Shown piece by piece: positions 8,207-17,380 of a stretch of 64,000 bases of DNA; position 1 is the stretch's first letter, and every line of letters begins with the position of its first letter. The DNA comes from AC-56 sp963798705 (GTDB lineage Bacteria > Actinomycetota > Thermoleophilia > Solirubrobacterales > 70-9): assembly GCA_963798705.1 (NCBI GenBank), contig CAWCTW010000003.1, positions 620,001 to 684,000 on the forward strand, read 5' to 3'. A program made the translations under genes and the position numbers. The notes beneath the pieces are model-generated. The model saw only the letters and a list, made by a program, of their open reading frames with translations. It was not told where the DNA came from and did not search any database.

Positions 8207-9625
8207 TCAGGCGGCGGTGCGCTCGGGCTCGGCGCGCGAATCCCGTGCGAGGAGCGCCGCCTCGGGCGCTGCGTCGTCGGCGCTTCGCCTCGGCACCGCC
8301 ACCGCGAAGATGGATGCGGCGGCCAGGGCGACCAGGCACATCAGGAACGAGAGGGTGAAGCCCGTGGAGGTGGGGGCGCCGGACGCGTCGAGGTTGCTGG
8401 CCAATAGCGTCGCCGCGAGCTGGCCGCCGAAGGCACCGCCCAGCGTCCGGGTGACGGCGTTCACGCCCGTGGCCACGCCGGTCTGCTCCTGGCGGACGTT
8501 TTGCACGATCAGGTTTGCCATCGCCGAGAAGGAGAGCCCGATACCGATCCCGAGGAGACCGGCGGCGAGGTAGATCTCCAGCTCCTGGCTGCGGTTGGCG
8601 ACGAGCAGGACGTAGCAGGCGAGGGCGAACAGGGCGCCACCGATCAGCGAGCCGCGCGAGCCGATGCGTCGCTCGAGGGTCCCCGCCATCTGCCCGACGA
8701 GCACGATCGCGATCGTGGTGGGAAGCAGGAAGAGCCCGGCCACCGTGACCGAGGCGCCGAAGCCGTAGCCGGTCCTGGCCGGCTCCTGGACCAGCTCGGG
8801 GATGAGGATGAACGACGAGTACATCCCCACGCCGATCAGGAAGGCGACGGTGTTCGTGGTCCACACGCCCCGGATCGCCATCATCCGCATGTCGACGAGG
8901 GGCTCGCGAGAGCGCAGCTCCGCCCGCACCCAGGCGGCGATCACCGCCACGCCGATGGCCAGCAGGCCGAGCGTCTTCGGAGATCCCCAGCCCCATGTAC
9001 TGGTCTCGGTGATCGCGAGCAGCACCGCGGAGATGCCGAGCGTCATCAGCGCGGCGGCGCGGTAGTTGATCTCGGCGGGAGACTTGACCGGCGACTCGGG
9101 GATGTAGCGCCTGGTCAGGAAGGCGGTCAGGACGATGACCGCCAGCGGGAACCAGAAGAGCCAGTGGTAGGACAGGTTCTGCGTGACGATGCCCGCGAAG
9201 ACGACGCCGGCGCCGCCGCCGATTCCCAGGAGGGAGGAGACCAGGCCGATCGCGCCGGGGACCCGCCGAGCGGGGAATTCGTCGCGAATGATCGAGAAGG
9301 CGAGCGGGAAGATGCCTCCCCCGGCGCCCTGGATCACGCGCCCGACGATCATCAGCCACAGGGAGGAGGAGATCGCCGAGATGAAGGTGCCGAACGCCAG
9401 CACGACCAGCACGATCATCAGCAGCCGCTCCTTCCCGTACATGTCGCCGAGTCGGCCGAGGATCGGAGTCGCCACCGAGGCGCTCAGCAGATAGGCCGTC
9501 AGCACCCAGGCCACGGCGCTCTGGGAGACGTGGAGGGAGCTCTGGATCTCGGGGAGGGCCGGGACGACCAGCGACTGAAGCAGCGCGTAGGAGATCCCGC
9601 CGAGGGACAGGATCGTGAGGATCAT
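8207..9625 (-). CDS. MFS multidrug transporter, DHA2 (EmrB/QacA) type
   Basis: 472 residues with about 14 hydrophobic helices. Motif A of drug pumps appears as LGRLGDMYGKERLL, and PALPEIQSSLHVSQSAVAWV is typical of the first extracytoplasmic loop of DHA2 antiporters. These proteins use the proton gradient to expel hydrophobic or cationic drugs. It is divergently transcribed from the MarR regulator that starts 95 bp away, the classic layout for a regulator controlling its pump. Confidence 0.92.
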   Translation of the reverse strand: MILTILSLGGISYALLQSLVVPALPEIQSSLHVSQSAVAWVLTAYLLSASVATPILGRLGDMYGKERLLMIVLVVLAFGTFISAISSSLWLMIVGRVIQGAGGGIFPLAFSIIRDEFPARRVPGAIGLVSSLLGIGGGAGVVFAGIVTQNLSYHWLFWFPLAVIVLTAFLTRRYIPESPVKSPAEINYRAAALMTLGISAVLLAITETSTWGWGSPKTLGLLAIGVAVIAAWVRAELRSREPLVDMRMMAIRGVWTTNTVAFLIGVGMYSSFILIPELVQEPARTGYGFGASVTVAGLFLLPTTIAIVLVGQMAGTLERRIGSRGSLIGGALFALACYVLLVANRSQELEIYLAAGLLGIGIGLSFSAMANLIVQNVRQEQTGVATGVNAVTRTLGGAFGGQLAATLLASNLDASGAPTSTGFTLSFLMCLVALAAASIFAVAVPRRSADDAAPEAALLARDSRAEPERTAA

Positions 9626-9711
9626 GCGAGGGCTCGTGCTGTCGGCTCGCCGCGAGATCCGATGACATTAGCAGATGGTTTGTGGGCACCAAGGGTTTGT
9701 GCATGGTAACG

Positions 9712-9727
9712 TTTGGCGCGTGCCAAA
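9712..9727. promoter_or_regulatory. candidate MarR operator overlapping the marR start codon
   Basis: A perfect inverted repeat, TTTGGC, then four bases, then GCCAAA, covers the GTG start of the MarR gene. Just upstream GGTTTGTG occurs twice, at 9677-9684 and 9694-9701, 17 bp apart. The intergenic region separates a MarR gene from a divergent drug pump, so autoregulation through this palindrome is a reasonable inference. Confidence 0.45.
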
Positions 9728-10223
9728 GAACACGAGGCAGAGCGCGGCCCCGGGCATCGCCAGGCGATGGCCGACGCTCCTGATGATCAAGCTCGGCAGG
9801 ATCACGATGCACCGCTTCAGCGAGGCGCTCGAGCCGTTCGGGATCCGGCCTCGCCACGTCGCGGCGCTGATCGAGCTTCGCGACCGCGGCGAGCTCACCC
9901 AGCAGGCCCTGTGCGGCCAGCTGCACCTGGACCCGACCAACCTGGTCTCGGTCCTCAACGAGCTCGAGCGGCGTGGCTTCGCCACCCGGCGTCGCGATCC
10001 CCAGGATCGCCGCCGTCACCTGGTCGAGGTCTCGAAGAAGGGCCTCGCCGTGATCGACCGGGTCGCGGAGGTCATGGACGGAGTGGAGCGGGAGCTCCTC
10101 GACGGCCTCGAGCCTGCCGAGCGCTCAGAGCTCGAGGGCCTGCTGACGTCGATCTGGGAGCGAAGCGGCGGCTACGAGGCGTACTCGGAGGCCGAGGCGC
10201 GGGTCGACGAGAAGGCGGCGTAG
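9720..10223 (+). CDS. MarR-family transcriptional regulator
   Basis: The GTG at 9720 gives about 167 residues; earlier in-frame ATG codons would run into the promoter region. The winged helix-turn-helix is clear: RHVAALIELRDRGELTQQAL, then LHLDPTNLVSVLNELERRGF and the wing RRDPQDRRRHLVEVSKKG. MarR dimers usually repress a divergent efflux pump and release DNA on binding a phenolic ligand or drug. Here the pump at 8207-9625 is the obvious target. Confidence 0.9.
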   Translation: MPKNTRQSAAPGIARRWPTLLMIKLGRITMHRFSEALEPFGIRPRHVAALIELRDRGELTQQALCGQLHLDPTNLVSVLNELERRGFATRRRDPQDRRRHLVEVSKKGLAVIDRVAEVMDGVERELLDGLEPAERSELEGLLTSIWERSGGYEAYSEAEARVDEKAA

Positions 10224-10251
10224 CGAGCGATCCGGCAAAGTGGGGAGCCGA

Positions 10252-10638
10252 ATGAGTCCCGCGAAGCCTCCGATCGCCGAATCCCGCGCCCGTGAGCTCC
10301 TGAAGCGCGAGCGCGAGCGGATCGAAAGCGCGCTCGCCGAACGCGGGCGCGTGCGGCGGAGCGAGATCGAGGAGCTCGACACCGAGACCGAGTGGGTCGC
10401 CGACGGCGAGCTCATCGAGGAGGAGGAGGTCGACGACGCTCTCATCGCCCAGCTGCGCGCCGAGCTCGATGCGGTCGAGCGCGCCGAGCAACGCCTGAAG
10501 GCCGGCGCCTACGGCCTCTCGGTCGAGAGCGGTGAGCCGATCCCCGCCGAGCGCCTCGAGACGATCCCCTGGGCCGAGCGCACAGCTGAGGAGCAGGAGC
10601 GCTACGAGCGCACCCACGGCCGGACGTCAGATGACTGA
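10252..10638 (+). CDS. DksA/TraR-like protein lacking the zinc cysteines
   Basis: The ATG at 10252 has GGGGAG nine bases upstream. The 128-residue product has an N-terminal coiled coil rich in Glu and Arg (RARELLKRERERIESALAER), then an acidic stretch. A C-terminal module follows, YGLSVESGEPIPAERLETIP, which matches the DksA/TraR zinc-finger consensus except that all four cysteines are replaced. Cys-less DksA paralogues exist and can still bind RNA polymerase. The last codons and the stop lie inside an IS982-like inverted repeat, so the original C-terminus may have been altered. Confidence 0.75.
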   Translation: MSPAKPPIAESRARELLKRERERIESALAERGRVRRSEIEELDTETEWVADGELIEEEEVDDALIAQLRAELDAVERAEQRLKAGAYGLSVESGEPIPAERLETIPWAERTAEEQERYERTHGRTSDD

Positions 10639-10675
10639 GTCCGAATCCGCGCGGGGATGGGAATCAGTCATCTAG
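10629..10675. repeat. 45-bp inverted repeat resembling solo IS982-type ends (MITE-like)
   Basis: The arms AGATGACTGA (10629-10638) and TCAGTCATCT (10664-10673) pair perfectly, and more pairing continues inward. The right arm followed by CTAG reads on the minus strand CTAGATGACTGATTCC. That matches the outer ends of the two IS982 elements at 34411 and 39516 apart from one or two bases. No transposase fits between the arms. The stop codon of the DksA-like gene lies in the left arm. Confidence 0.55.
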
Positions 10676-10681
10676 GGAGAG

Positions 10682-12009
10682 TTATCCGGGCTCGCGGGCG
10701 CTACGCGCCCGCTGGCTCGCGTCGGCAGCGCCGAGGCCCTGGCGGTCCCTGGCGGTGGCGGCGAGCTCCCGATCGCCGAATGCACGGCCGGCTGCGGCGT
10801 CAACCAGCTCGAGCTCGGCCTCGACGGCGGCCCGTCTGAACTCGGGCACGGCATCTCGCAGATCCTGGAGCAGCGCCCGGAGTCGCCTCGATATCTGCAC
10901 CGAGCCCTCGCCGAAGTGGCGGGTCTCGTCGATCGCCAGGGTCAGATAGTCCTCCCAGGAGGGCATCGGATAGATGAACCTCGCGACCCCGCTCGCGTCG
11001 CGACCGACCCCGGGGACGAGGCGACGCCCCCGATCTGGCGCAGGAGCAGCTCGATCTGATCGAGCGCCTGCGTCGAGGTGGTCGGATCGTTGACGCCGGG
11101 CGAGAGCGCCTTGGCGGAGATGTCGGCCAGCAGCCGAAACGCGAACGCCGGATCCTGGCGCATGGTTCGTTCGTCGCCGATCGCGACGGAGCCGCGCAAC
11201 CAGTCGTCCTCGATTGCACCGTCGTCTCCGTAGACCCTGAACAACACCGCCTCCGTTGCGATCAGGTCGCCGACCCGCGGCACGAGCTCGATCGTCGCAT
11301 CGGCGGTCCGGGCACGCTCGATCAACCCCCTCGAGTCCACGCTCTGAATGACCCCCGGCTCGCCGTCATATGTGATCGCCCGCGCGGGCGCGACTGGGGG
11401 CGGGAGCTCCAGCGCGTCGTCACCGTCCGCGACTGGTTCGGGATAGATGCGGTCGACGACGTGACGCGCATCGCGCCCCAGGTCGCGCAGCACCGCGGCG
11501 ACCCGAAGCCCTTGGGTGGTGCGCGTGATCAGCCGCAGGAACATCAGCATGCTGAGCAGGAGGAGCAACAGCGCGACCGAGACCGAGTTGTTGGGGACGA
11601 AGTTGGGATGATCGGAGGTGCCCACCACCCGCAGGACCGTCAGCGCGTAGATGAAGGTCGCCATGAAGACGCCGAGAGCGATCTTCGTCGTCGGGTCGCG
11701 CAGGAAGCGGCGCAGCATTCGTGGCGAGAACTGCCCCGACCCGAACTGCACCGCGAGCAGCAGGATCGAGAAGACGAAGCCGGTGAAGGTGATCATGCCG
11801 CCGGCGATCGCGCCGAGCAGGCTGCGGGCCGCATCGGAGCCGAACGAGATCCCGATCGTCGTGCGAGTGTGCTCGTCGATATTGGGCAGCACGATCCCAA
11901 GCGCAATCGCCATGGCGGTCAACACCGCCGGGACGATCCAGAGGCTGTTCCGGGCGTGCTCATAGATTCGCCAGCGGGTGCGCCACGACATCGGCGCCAC
12001 GATAACCAT
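10682..12009 (-). pseudogene. DUF2254 membrane protein with a frameshift
   Basis: The first 340 residues start with several membrane helices (TFTGFVFSILLLAVQFGSGQ) and continue into the soluble DUF2254 domain, including LLADISAKALSPGVNDPTTS. The frame is lost at a run of five C at 11027-11031. Adding one base restores a continuation to 10682 containing VARFIYPMPSWEDYLTLAID. With that correction the protein has about 442 residues, close to the family norm. Sequencing error in the homopolymer is more likely than real decay. The function of DUF2254 is unknown. Confidence 0.85.
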
Positions 12010-12262
12010 TCGAGCGAGCCGCCCGAGGTGGCGGCAATGCCTCGTGCGGGATCAGGGCTTGCGCGGCGTTCGGATAGGTTGGGCGCGCTTGTTCCGCTGC
12101 GACTGCACCCATCGGTTCTGGGGCCGGATGGCTGCCGGACGCGGCCGGCTCTTTGCCGGCCAGGCGCGGTATGGCTGACGCAGCGGGCCCACCCGAGGAT
12201 GCGGCTGCGTCGTCTGACCCGGCGGCGACCATGCGCACGCAAGGCGCTTTCTCGCGCTGCTC

Positions 12263-13534
12263 GTGCTCGCCGCGATCGTGGGCGTGGTTACGTCCGCCAT
12301 CGCCTGGGCCTTCCTGGAGCTCGTGTTCCAGATGCAGGCCTGGATCTTCACCGACATCCCCAAGGACATCGGCTTCGACGGCGCTCCGCTCTGGTGGTCG
12401 CTTCCGGTGCTCGCGCTCGCGGGCCTGATCGTCGCATTCGCCATCGACCGCCTCCCGGGCACGGGGGGCCATCTGCCGGCCGACGGGCTGAGCACGAGCC
12501 CCACGCAGCCCATCGAGATCCCGGGCGTGGTCCTGGCGGGCGTCGGGTCGATCGGCCTCGGCCTGGTGCTGGGCCCGGAGGCTCCTCTGATCGCGATCGG
12601 GGGTGGCCTCGGGCTCCTCGCCGCGAGTCTGCTTCGCCGGGAGGTTCCGCAGGAGGTCGGGGCCGTGCTAGCCGCCTCCGCGTCGTTCGCGGCGCTCGCC
12701 TTCCTCTTCGGCTCGCCGATCGTCGCGGCGGTGATCCTGATCGAGGCGGCGGGCCTGGGCGGCGCCCGGCTGCCGCTCGTGCTGCTCCCGGGCCTGCTCG
12801 CCTCGGCGATCGGCTCGCTGGTGTGGATCGGGATGGGAGCGTTCACCGGCCTCAGCACCGCCGACATCTCGATCGGCGTGCTCCAGCTGCCCAACTTCGG
12901 AAGACCGGACGTCGTTGACTTCGGCTGGACAATCGCCCTGGGGGCGGCTGTGGCCATTGGGGCGTTCGCGATCTTCCGGCTCGGCCGGGAGACCCACCGC
13001 CTCGCCGCGCCCCGTCCATGGCTGGTGCTTCCGGCCGTCGGGCTCGCCGTCTCCGGGCTCGCGATCGCCTTCTCCCAAGCCGCCGGCAAGGATGTCCACG
13101 AGGTCCTGTTCTCTGGCGAGGAGGCCATCGGCTCCCTCGTCACAAACCCGGGAGCGTGGTCGCTCTCGGCCCTGGCGCTGCTGATCGCCTTCAAGGGCCT
13201 CGCCTACGGCCTCTCGCTCGGCAGCTTCCGCGGCGGCCCGGTGTTCCCGGCCATGTTCCTGGGGGCGGCGGGAGGGATGATGGCCGCCCAGCTGCCCGGA
13301 TTCGACCTGACCCCGGCGGTTGCCGTCGGCATCGGCGCGGGGGTGACGTCGGTCCTCAGGCTGCCGTTGGCCGGCGCCGTGCTGGGCATCTTGCTCACCT
13401 CCGGCGCGGGCGTGGGCTCGAGCCCCTTGATCATCGTCGGGGTCGTCGTCGCCTACCTCGTGAGCCTCGCCCTCTCCGCGCGCTTTGCCGCCGAGCCCGC
13501 GGCGAGTGCGGGCACGGCTCAGGCGGGGGCTTGA
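12263..13534 (+). CDS. ClC-type chloride channel/antiporter family protein
   Basis: 423 residues with about ten hydrophobic segments. The selectivity-type motif GLVLGPEAPLIAIGGGLG corresponds to the ClC GxEGP-like segment, and SLGSFRGGPVFPAMFLGAA to the GKxFxP-type segment. The visible start is GTG 12263, but the upstream frame beginning at ATG 12171 (MADAAGPPED...) would join it if one base were added near 12240. The true N-terminus is therefore probably about 30 residues longer. It would carry chloride or another small anion across the membrane. Confidence 0.82.
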   Translation: MLAAIVGVVTSAIAWAFLELVFQMQAWIFTDIPKDIGFDGAPLWWSLPVLALAGLIVAFAIDRLPGTGGHLPADGLSTSPTQPIEIPGVVLAGVGSIGLGLVLGPEAPLIAIGGGLGLLAASLLRREVPQEVGAVLAASASFAALAFLFGSPIVAAVILIEAAGLGGARLPLVLLPGLLASAIGSLVWIGMGAFTGLSTADISIGVLQLPNFGRPDVVDFGWTIALGAAVAIGAFAIFRLGRETHRLAAPRPWLVLPAVGLAVSGLAIAFSQAAGKDVHEVLFSGEEAIGSLVTNPGAWSLSALALLIAFKGLAYGLSLGSFRGGPVFPAMFLGAAGGMMAAQLPGFDLTPAVAVGIGAGVTSVLRLPLAGAVLGILLTSGAGVGSSPLIIVGVVVAYLVSLALSARFAAEPAASAGTAQAGA

Positions 13535-13544
13535 GGGGAGCGTC

Positions 13545-14249
13545 CTAGTGGGCCTTCGCCGGCGCCGGATCGCCGGCGGTCGCCCGCCACTTCCGCCCGA
13601 TGTCGCGCATCATCAGCGGGTACACGATCAGGTGCCGGAACGGCGTGATCGCAGCCATGTAGGCGGTTCCGAAGCGGCCGTTCGGCTTCACGAGAACCGC
13701 CATCTGGCCGCGGTGACCGCCGGCGCCGTCCGGGACCCAGCCGACGTGTAGGACCCCGTGCACGGTCCGGTTGGCGATCTCGGCCGCCCACTCGTCCTCG
13801 GTCACATACAGCGTGGAGAAGAGGAGGGTTTCGGATTGCGGCCCCTGTCGGGAGTCGCGCAGATCCTCCGGCAACCGGTCGCGGAGCGTGGGCACCCTGG
13901 AGCCGACGCCGGCGTCCTCAGCGTCCCAGCCGAGGAGCTCCCCGAGCTTCCACCGGATCGCGAAGAGCGCCCGCACGATCCGGGACGAGCCGCGCCCCGG
14001 ATCGAACGAGGCCATCAGCCTCATCAGCCGCGGGAAGTCGTTGGGGCCTCCGGGGGTGGGCAGTGCCCAGACGTCCTCGAGCCGGAGGTCGGGGGCGAGC
14101 TCGTGGATCCGCCAGGGCCGGGAGGTGTGGGCAGTGTCCGGGAGCCTCAATTCGTCCGCCTGAACCGAGCTTGTCAGGTCGGCGCAAGTGCCGCATCCCC
14201 GATGTCGGGCCCCGGGTGTGCCGTTCGTCTGTGGACGTTCCTGGGCCAC
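13545..14249 (-). CDS. DUF2867 domain protein
   Basis: About 234 residues as written, though the real start may be further downstream, near ADELRLPDTAHTSRPWRIHE. The DUF2867 signature is visible in LLFSTLYVTEDEWAAEIANR, VHGVLHVGWV and RFGTAYMAAITPFRHLIVYP. Members often occur as a C-terminal domain of NAD-binding epimerase-like proteins or alone; the function is not established. It follows the MFS gene on the same strand after a nine-base gap, suggesting co-transcription. Confidence 0.8.
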   Translation of the reverse strand: MAQERPQTNGTPGARHRGCGTCADLTSSVQADELRLPDTAHTSRPWRIHELAPDLRLEDVWALPTPGGPNDFPRLMRLMASFDPGRGSSRIVRALFAIRWKLGELLGWDAEDAGVGSRVPTLRDRLPEDLRDSRQGPQSETLLFSTLYVTEDEWAAEIANRTVHGVLHVGWVPDGAGGHRGQMAVLVKPNGRFGTAYMAAITPFRHLIVYPLMMRDIGRKWRATAGDPAPAKAH

Positions 14250-14258
14250 TGGAAGCTA

Positions 14259-15443
14259 TTAGGGTCGGCCCAGCCCGGGGAGGACCTCGGCTCGTCTGGC
14301 GCCGCGCAGCTTGATCGCGGCGGGTATCGCGATCGGCGCCAGCGCGCCGGCCGCGAACATCGCGCCCTGAGTGAGGCCGAGTGCCGGGTAGCCGCCTGCC
14401 GCCAGGGCGGCGCCGGCGACGCCGGATCCGAGTAGGTATCCGAACTGGGTTGCCGCGCCGCGAACGCTCGTCACGCCGATCTTCTGCTCGGGCGCGGCGT
14501 CGAGCCCCGTCGCGCTGCCCGCGAGGGTGCGACCGCCGGCCAGGAAGACGAGCCCCGCGAGCAGTGCCGCGCTGAACCCGATGCCCGGGCGGACGATGCC
14601 GAAGGCGGCGACGCCGACTGCGAGGGCGAGCCCAAAGCCGCGTAGCACGGGCCGCGCCGCGGCTGACAGGCGACGGCGAACCAGGAGATTGCCCGGGAAA
14701 TAGGCCGCCGCCCCGATTGCGAGCAGCACCCCGGCCCCGGCTGCAGACGTACCGTAGGACTCGATGAACAGCGCGCCGCTGAACACCAGCGTGCCTCCCC
14801 AGGCGGCGAAAGCAAGCAGCTCGCCGAGCGCCCAACCCGCCACGTGAGGGTTCTCCAAGGCGCGGCGCCAGCTTCCCACGGGCGGTGCCGCGCGAGTGTC
14901 GCTCGGGCGACGGCGCACCGCCGCAATCCCGAGCAGGGAGGCAAGGAACGGTACGGCGATCCAGGCCAGACGCCAGTCGACACCCCCGACCACGCCGGCC
15001 ACCGGCATGCCGGCCACCCAAGCTGCAGGCTGACCGAGGAGCGCCCATGAGACCACGCGGGACCGCCCTTCCGGCGTCGTCCACTCGGCGGCAGCGGCGA
15101 GCGCGGCCGAAACCACGATCCCGAGACCGGCTCCGACCACGAGCTGGGCCGCGATCAGCACTGAGAAGCGAGGCGCGAGCGCGCTCGCAGCCGACCCGGC
15201 AGCGAGCAGACCAAGGCCGAGCATCAACAGGCCGCGCAGATCCTTGCGGCGGGCGAGCGGAGCGGTCGCCAGCGCCGTCGCGCCGCCGGCGGCGGCGGAG
15301 GCGAGCCTGAGCTGGCCGGCGCTCGCGGTGGTGACGCCGAACTCGCGGCCGATCTCCGGCAGGATCGGCGCCAGGACCATGAACCCGGCCTGGGCGGCGA
15401 ACATGGCGATGAAGAGGGTCCGTGCGGGGTAGGTGATCGTCAC
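14259..15443 (-). CDS. MFS transporter (12-helix type)
   Basis: 394 residues with about twelve hydrophobic segments. The N-terminal TLFIAMFAAQAGFMVLAPIL and the loop ATAPLARRKDLRG follow the MFS pattern, but motif A is degenerate, so the substrate class is unclear. The RGARRAEVLPGLGRP tail is short and cytoplasmic. It lies upstream of, and close to, the DUF2867 gene. Confidence 0.85.
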   Translation of the reverse strand: MTITYPARTLFIAMFAAQAGFMVLAPILPEIGREFGVTTASAGQLRLASAAAGGATALATAPLARRKDLRGLLMLGLGLLAAGSAASALAPRFSVLIAAQLVVGAGLGIVVSAALAAAAEWTTPEGRSRVVSWALLGQPAAWVAGMPVAGVVGGVDWRLAWIAVPFLASLLGIAAVRRRPSDTRAAPPVGSWRRALENPHVAGWALGELLAFAAWGGTLVFSGALFIESYGTSAAGAGVLLAIGAAAYFPGNLLVRRRLSAAARPVLRGFGLALAVGVAAFGIVRPGIGFSAALLAGLVFLAGGRTLAGSATGLDAAPEQKIGVTSVRGAATQFGYLLGSGVAGAALAAGGYPALGLTQGAMFAAGALAPIAIPAAIKLRGARRAEVLPGLGRP

Positions 15444-15569
15444 GGGCCAAACCTAGATTTGGCCCGGCAGCCTTACATCGGCGCCACCACCCATTTTTCT
15501 CGTACGCGGTGGCGGGGTGCGCGTAGCGGCGGATCGCCCCCGTGGCCGGCGCGCTGGACCCGCTCACGA

Positions 15570-16694
15570 CTACCGGCGCAGGGAGGAGAAGCGGGCCGCG
15601 GCGGCGGCGCGCGCCGCTTTACCGGAGATTCTCAGCTTGGCGTAGATGTTCGAGAGGTGGCGCTCGACGGTTCGGACGCTGAGGAACAACCGCGCGCCAA
15701 TCTGGTCGTTACTGAGACCGCCGGCGACCAGTTCCAGCACCTCGCGCTCTCGTGGGCTCAGATCGTCCAAGTCGCCCTCGTCCGGCGTCTCGGTCGTGCC
15801 GAGGAACTCGCGCACGCCGGCCAGGAAGGCGGGCCAGGCGGGCTCATCGGCGAGCAAGATGTGATTGCGGCCCTCCAGCGGCAGGAATCGCGCCCCGCGG
15901 ATGCCGGCGGCCAGCAGGCGGCCTTCGGCGAACGGGACAGCCGACTCGTCACGGGCATGCGCGACCAGGGCGGGTACGTCCACCCGAGGAAGCAGATTCG
16001 TCACGTCGACCTGGCTGGCCGCAAGGCGGAGTCGTTCTGCGTCCTCAGGTGTGGCCGTTGCCCGCTGGAGCTCGTCGTACCAGTCCATCTGCTCCTCGCT
16101 CGCGCCGGGCACGAACAACGTCGTGAAGACCCGGCGGAAGATCGGGTCGTCCCGTCCCCAGCCAACCCTGATCAGCGACTGCAGCAACTCGACTTCCTCC
16201 CGCTGCTCCGCACTCAGGTCCCGTCTGTAGCGACCACGCGCGTAAGCGCCGTACAGCACGAGATGCGTCACGCGCTCGGGGTGCCGGACGGCATACGAGA
16301 TCGCCACCGGTCCGCCACCCGAGATGCCGAGTAGAGCGAACCGCTCGAGCCCGGTAGCATCGACGACCGCCTCCAGATCACCCACCAGGACATCGAGCGA
16401 GAGCTCCTCCGGATTGCGGTCCGAGAGCCCGCAGCCGCGCTGGTCGTACCGCAGGACGGTGTTGCCGCGGCCGAGCTCCCGCAGCCAGTGCCGCCAGATC
16501 GGGCTCTCCCACTCGAACTCCAGGTGGGTCAACCAGTGACCTGCTCTGACGAGCGGCGGGCCGCTGCCATGTGTGGCGTAGGCGAGCCGGACACCGTTCG
16601 GGCCCACGCAGAAGCGAATCCTTTGCTCCAAGGGGCTGAGCTTAATCCTCGCACTTACGTGCCGGCCGCCGCCGGGGTTCCGCATGCCGTTCAC
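15570..16694 (-). CDS. alpha/beta hydrolase fused to a LuxR-type helix-turn-helix
   Basis: The 374-residue protein has an alpha/beta-hydrolase domain (about residues 25-300). The oxyanion region is THGSGPP, the nucleophile elbow is LLGISGGGP, the acid lies near VAHARDESAVPF and the His in EGRNHILL. A LuxR DNA-binding domain follows (about residues 310-372: LSPREREVLELVAGGLSNDQ, then TVERHLSNIYAKL). The hydrolase part may sense or process a small ester or lactone to control transcription. This architecture is known in actinobacteria, but the ligands are mostly unknown. Confidence 0.88.
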   Translation of the reverse strand: MNGMRNPGGGRHVSARIKLSPLEQRIRFCVGPNGVRLAYATHGSGPPLVRAGHWLTHLEFEWESPIWRHWLRELGRGNTVLRYDQRGCGLSDRNPEELSLDVLVGDLEAVVDATGLERFALLGISGGGPVAISYAVRHPERVTHLVLYGAYARGRYRRDLSAEQREEVELLQSLIRVGWGRDDPIFRRVFTTLFVPGASEEQMDWYDELQRATATPEDAERLRLAASQVDVTNLLPRVDVPALVAHARDESAVPFAEGRLLAAGIRGARFLPLEGRNHILLADEPAWPAFLAGVREFLGTTETPDEGDLDDLSPREREVLELVAGGLSNDQIGARLFLSVRTVERHLSNIYAKLRISGKAARAAAAARFSSLRR

Positions 16695-16792
16695 CCTCCC
16701 GGCCGAGGTCGCGGTCCTCCACCGCCTGAAGCTCCGATGACCACTCGTGCCGTCGGGCGATCTGATCAGCCATCAGGAGATAATCCGCCGCC

Positions 16793-17350
16793 ATGTCCGC
16801 CGGTGACGCCCAGATCTGGAGATGCGGACCTTCCGATGCGCCGCTGATTGCCGAGGTCGCTCGTAGCACGTTCGTCGAGACGTACGGGGAGCAGACGTCG
16901 CCCGACGACATGCAAGAGCACTTGGCGCACGCTTACAGCCCTGAACAGATCGCCGGCGAGCTGGCCGAACGGGATTCGGCGTTCTTTCTCGCCATGGTCG
17001 GGGACGCTGTCGCGGGGTATCTGAAGATCAACCGGGGAGACGCCCAGTCGGAGCTGAAGGGGGCCTCGGGATTGGAGGTCGAGAGCCTCTACGTCCTGTC
17101 GACCTTCCAGGGCCAAGGGGTGGGGAGGCTCTTGCTGGAAACGGCGTTCGACGAAGCCCGGACCGGCCGTGCGGAGTACGTTTGGCTGGGCGTCTGGGAG
17201 AGAAACCTGCCGGCGAGGCGCTTCTGGAGGAGGATGGGCTTCGTCGAGTTCGGCCGTCATGCGTTTCAATTCGGCCGCGTGAGCCATACCGACCTGACGA
17301 TGCGGCGAGAGCTCAATGGCGGATCGACGAATCGGTCGGTGAATCCCTGA
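16793..17350 (+). CDS. GNAT-family N-acetyltransferase
   Basis: 185 residues. The acetyl-CoA binding motif of GNAT enzymes is VESLYVLSTFQGQGVGRLLL followed by the WLGVWERNLPARRFWRRMGF segment, close to the spermidine/spermine or amino-acid acetyltransferase types. The N-terminal part (IWRCGPSDAPLIAEVARSTF) is the usual first strand and helix. The substrate cannot be read from the sequence. It is divergent from the hydrolase-LuxR gene. Confidence 0.88.
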   Translation: MSAGDAQIWRCGPSDAPLIAEVARSTFVETYGEQTSPDDMQEHLAHAYSPEQIAGELAERDSAFFLAMVGDAVAGYLKINRGDAQSELKGASGLEVESLYVLSTFQGQGVGRLLLETAFDEARTGRAEYVWLGVWERNLPARRFWRRMGFVEFGRHAFQFGRVSHTDLTMRRELNGGSTNRSVNP

Positions 17351-17380
17351 GGTCTACCCAGAGGGCTCTGGCGCTCGGTT

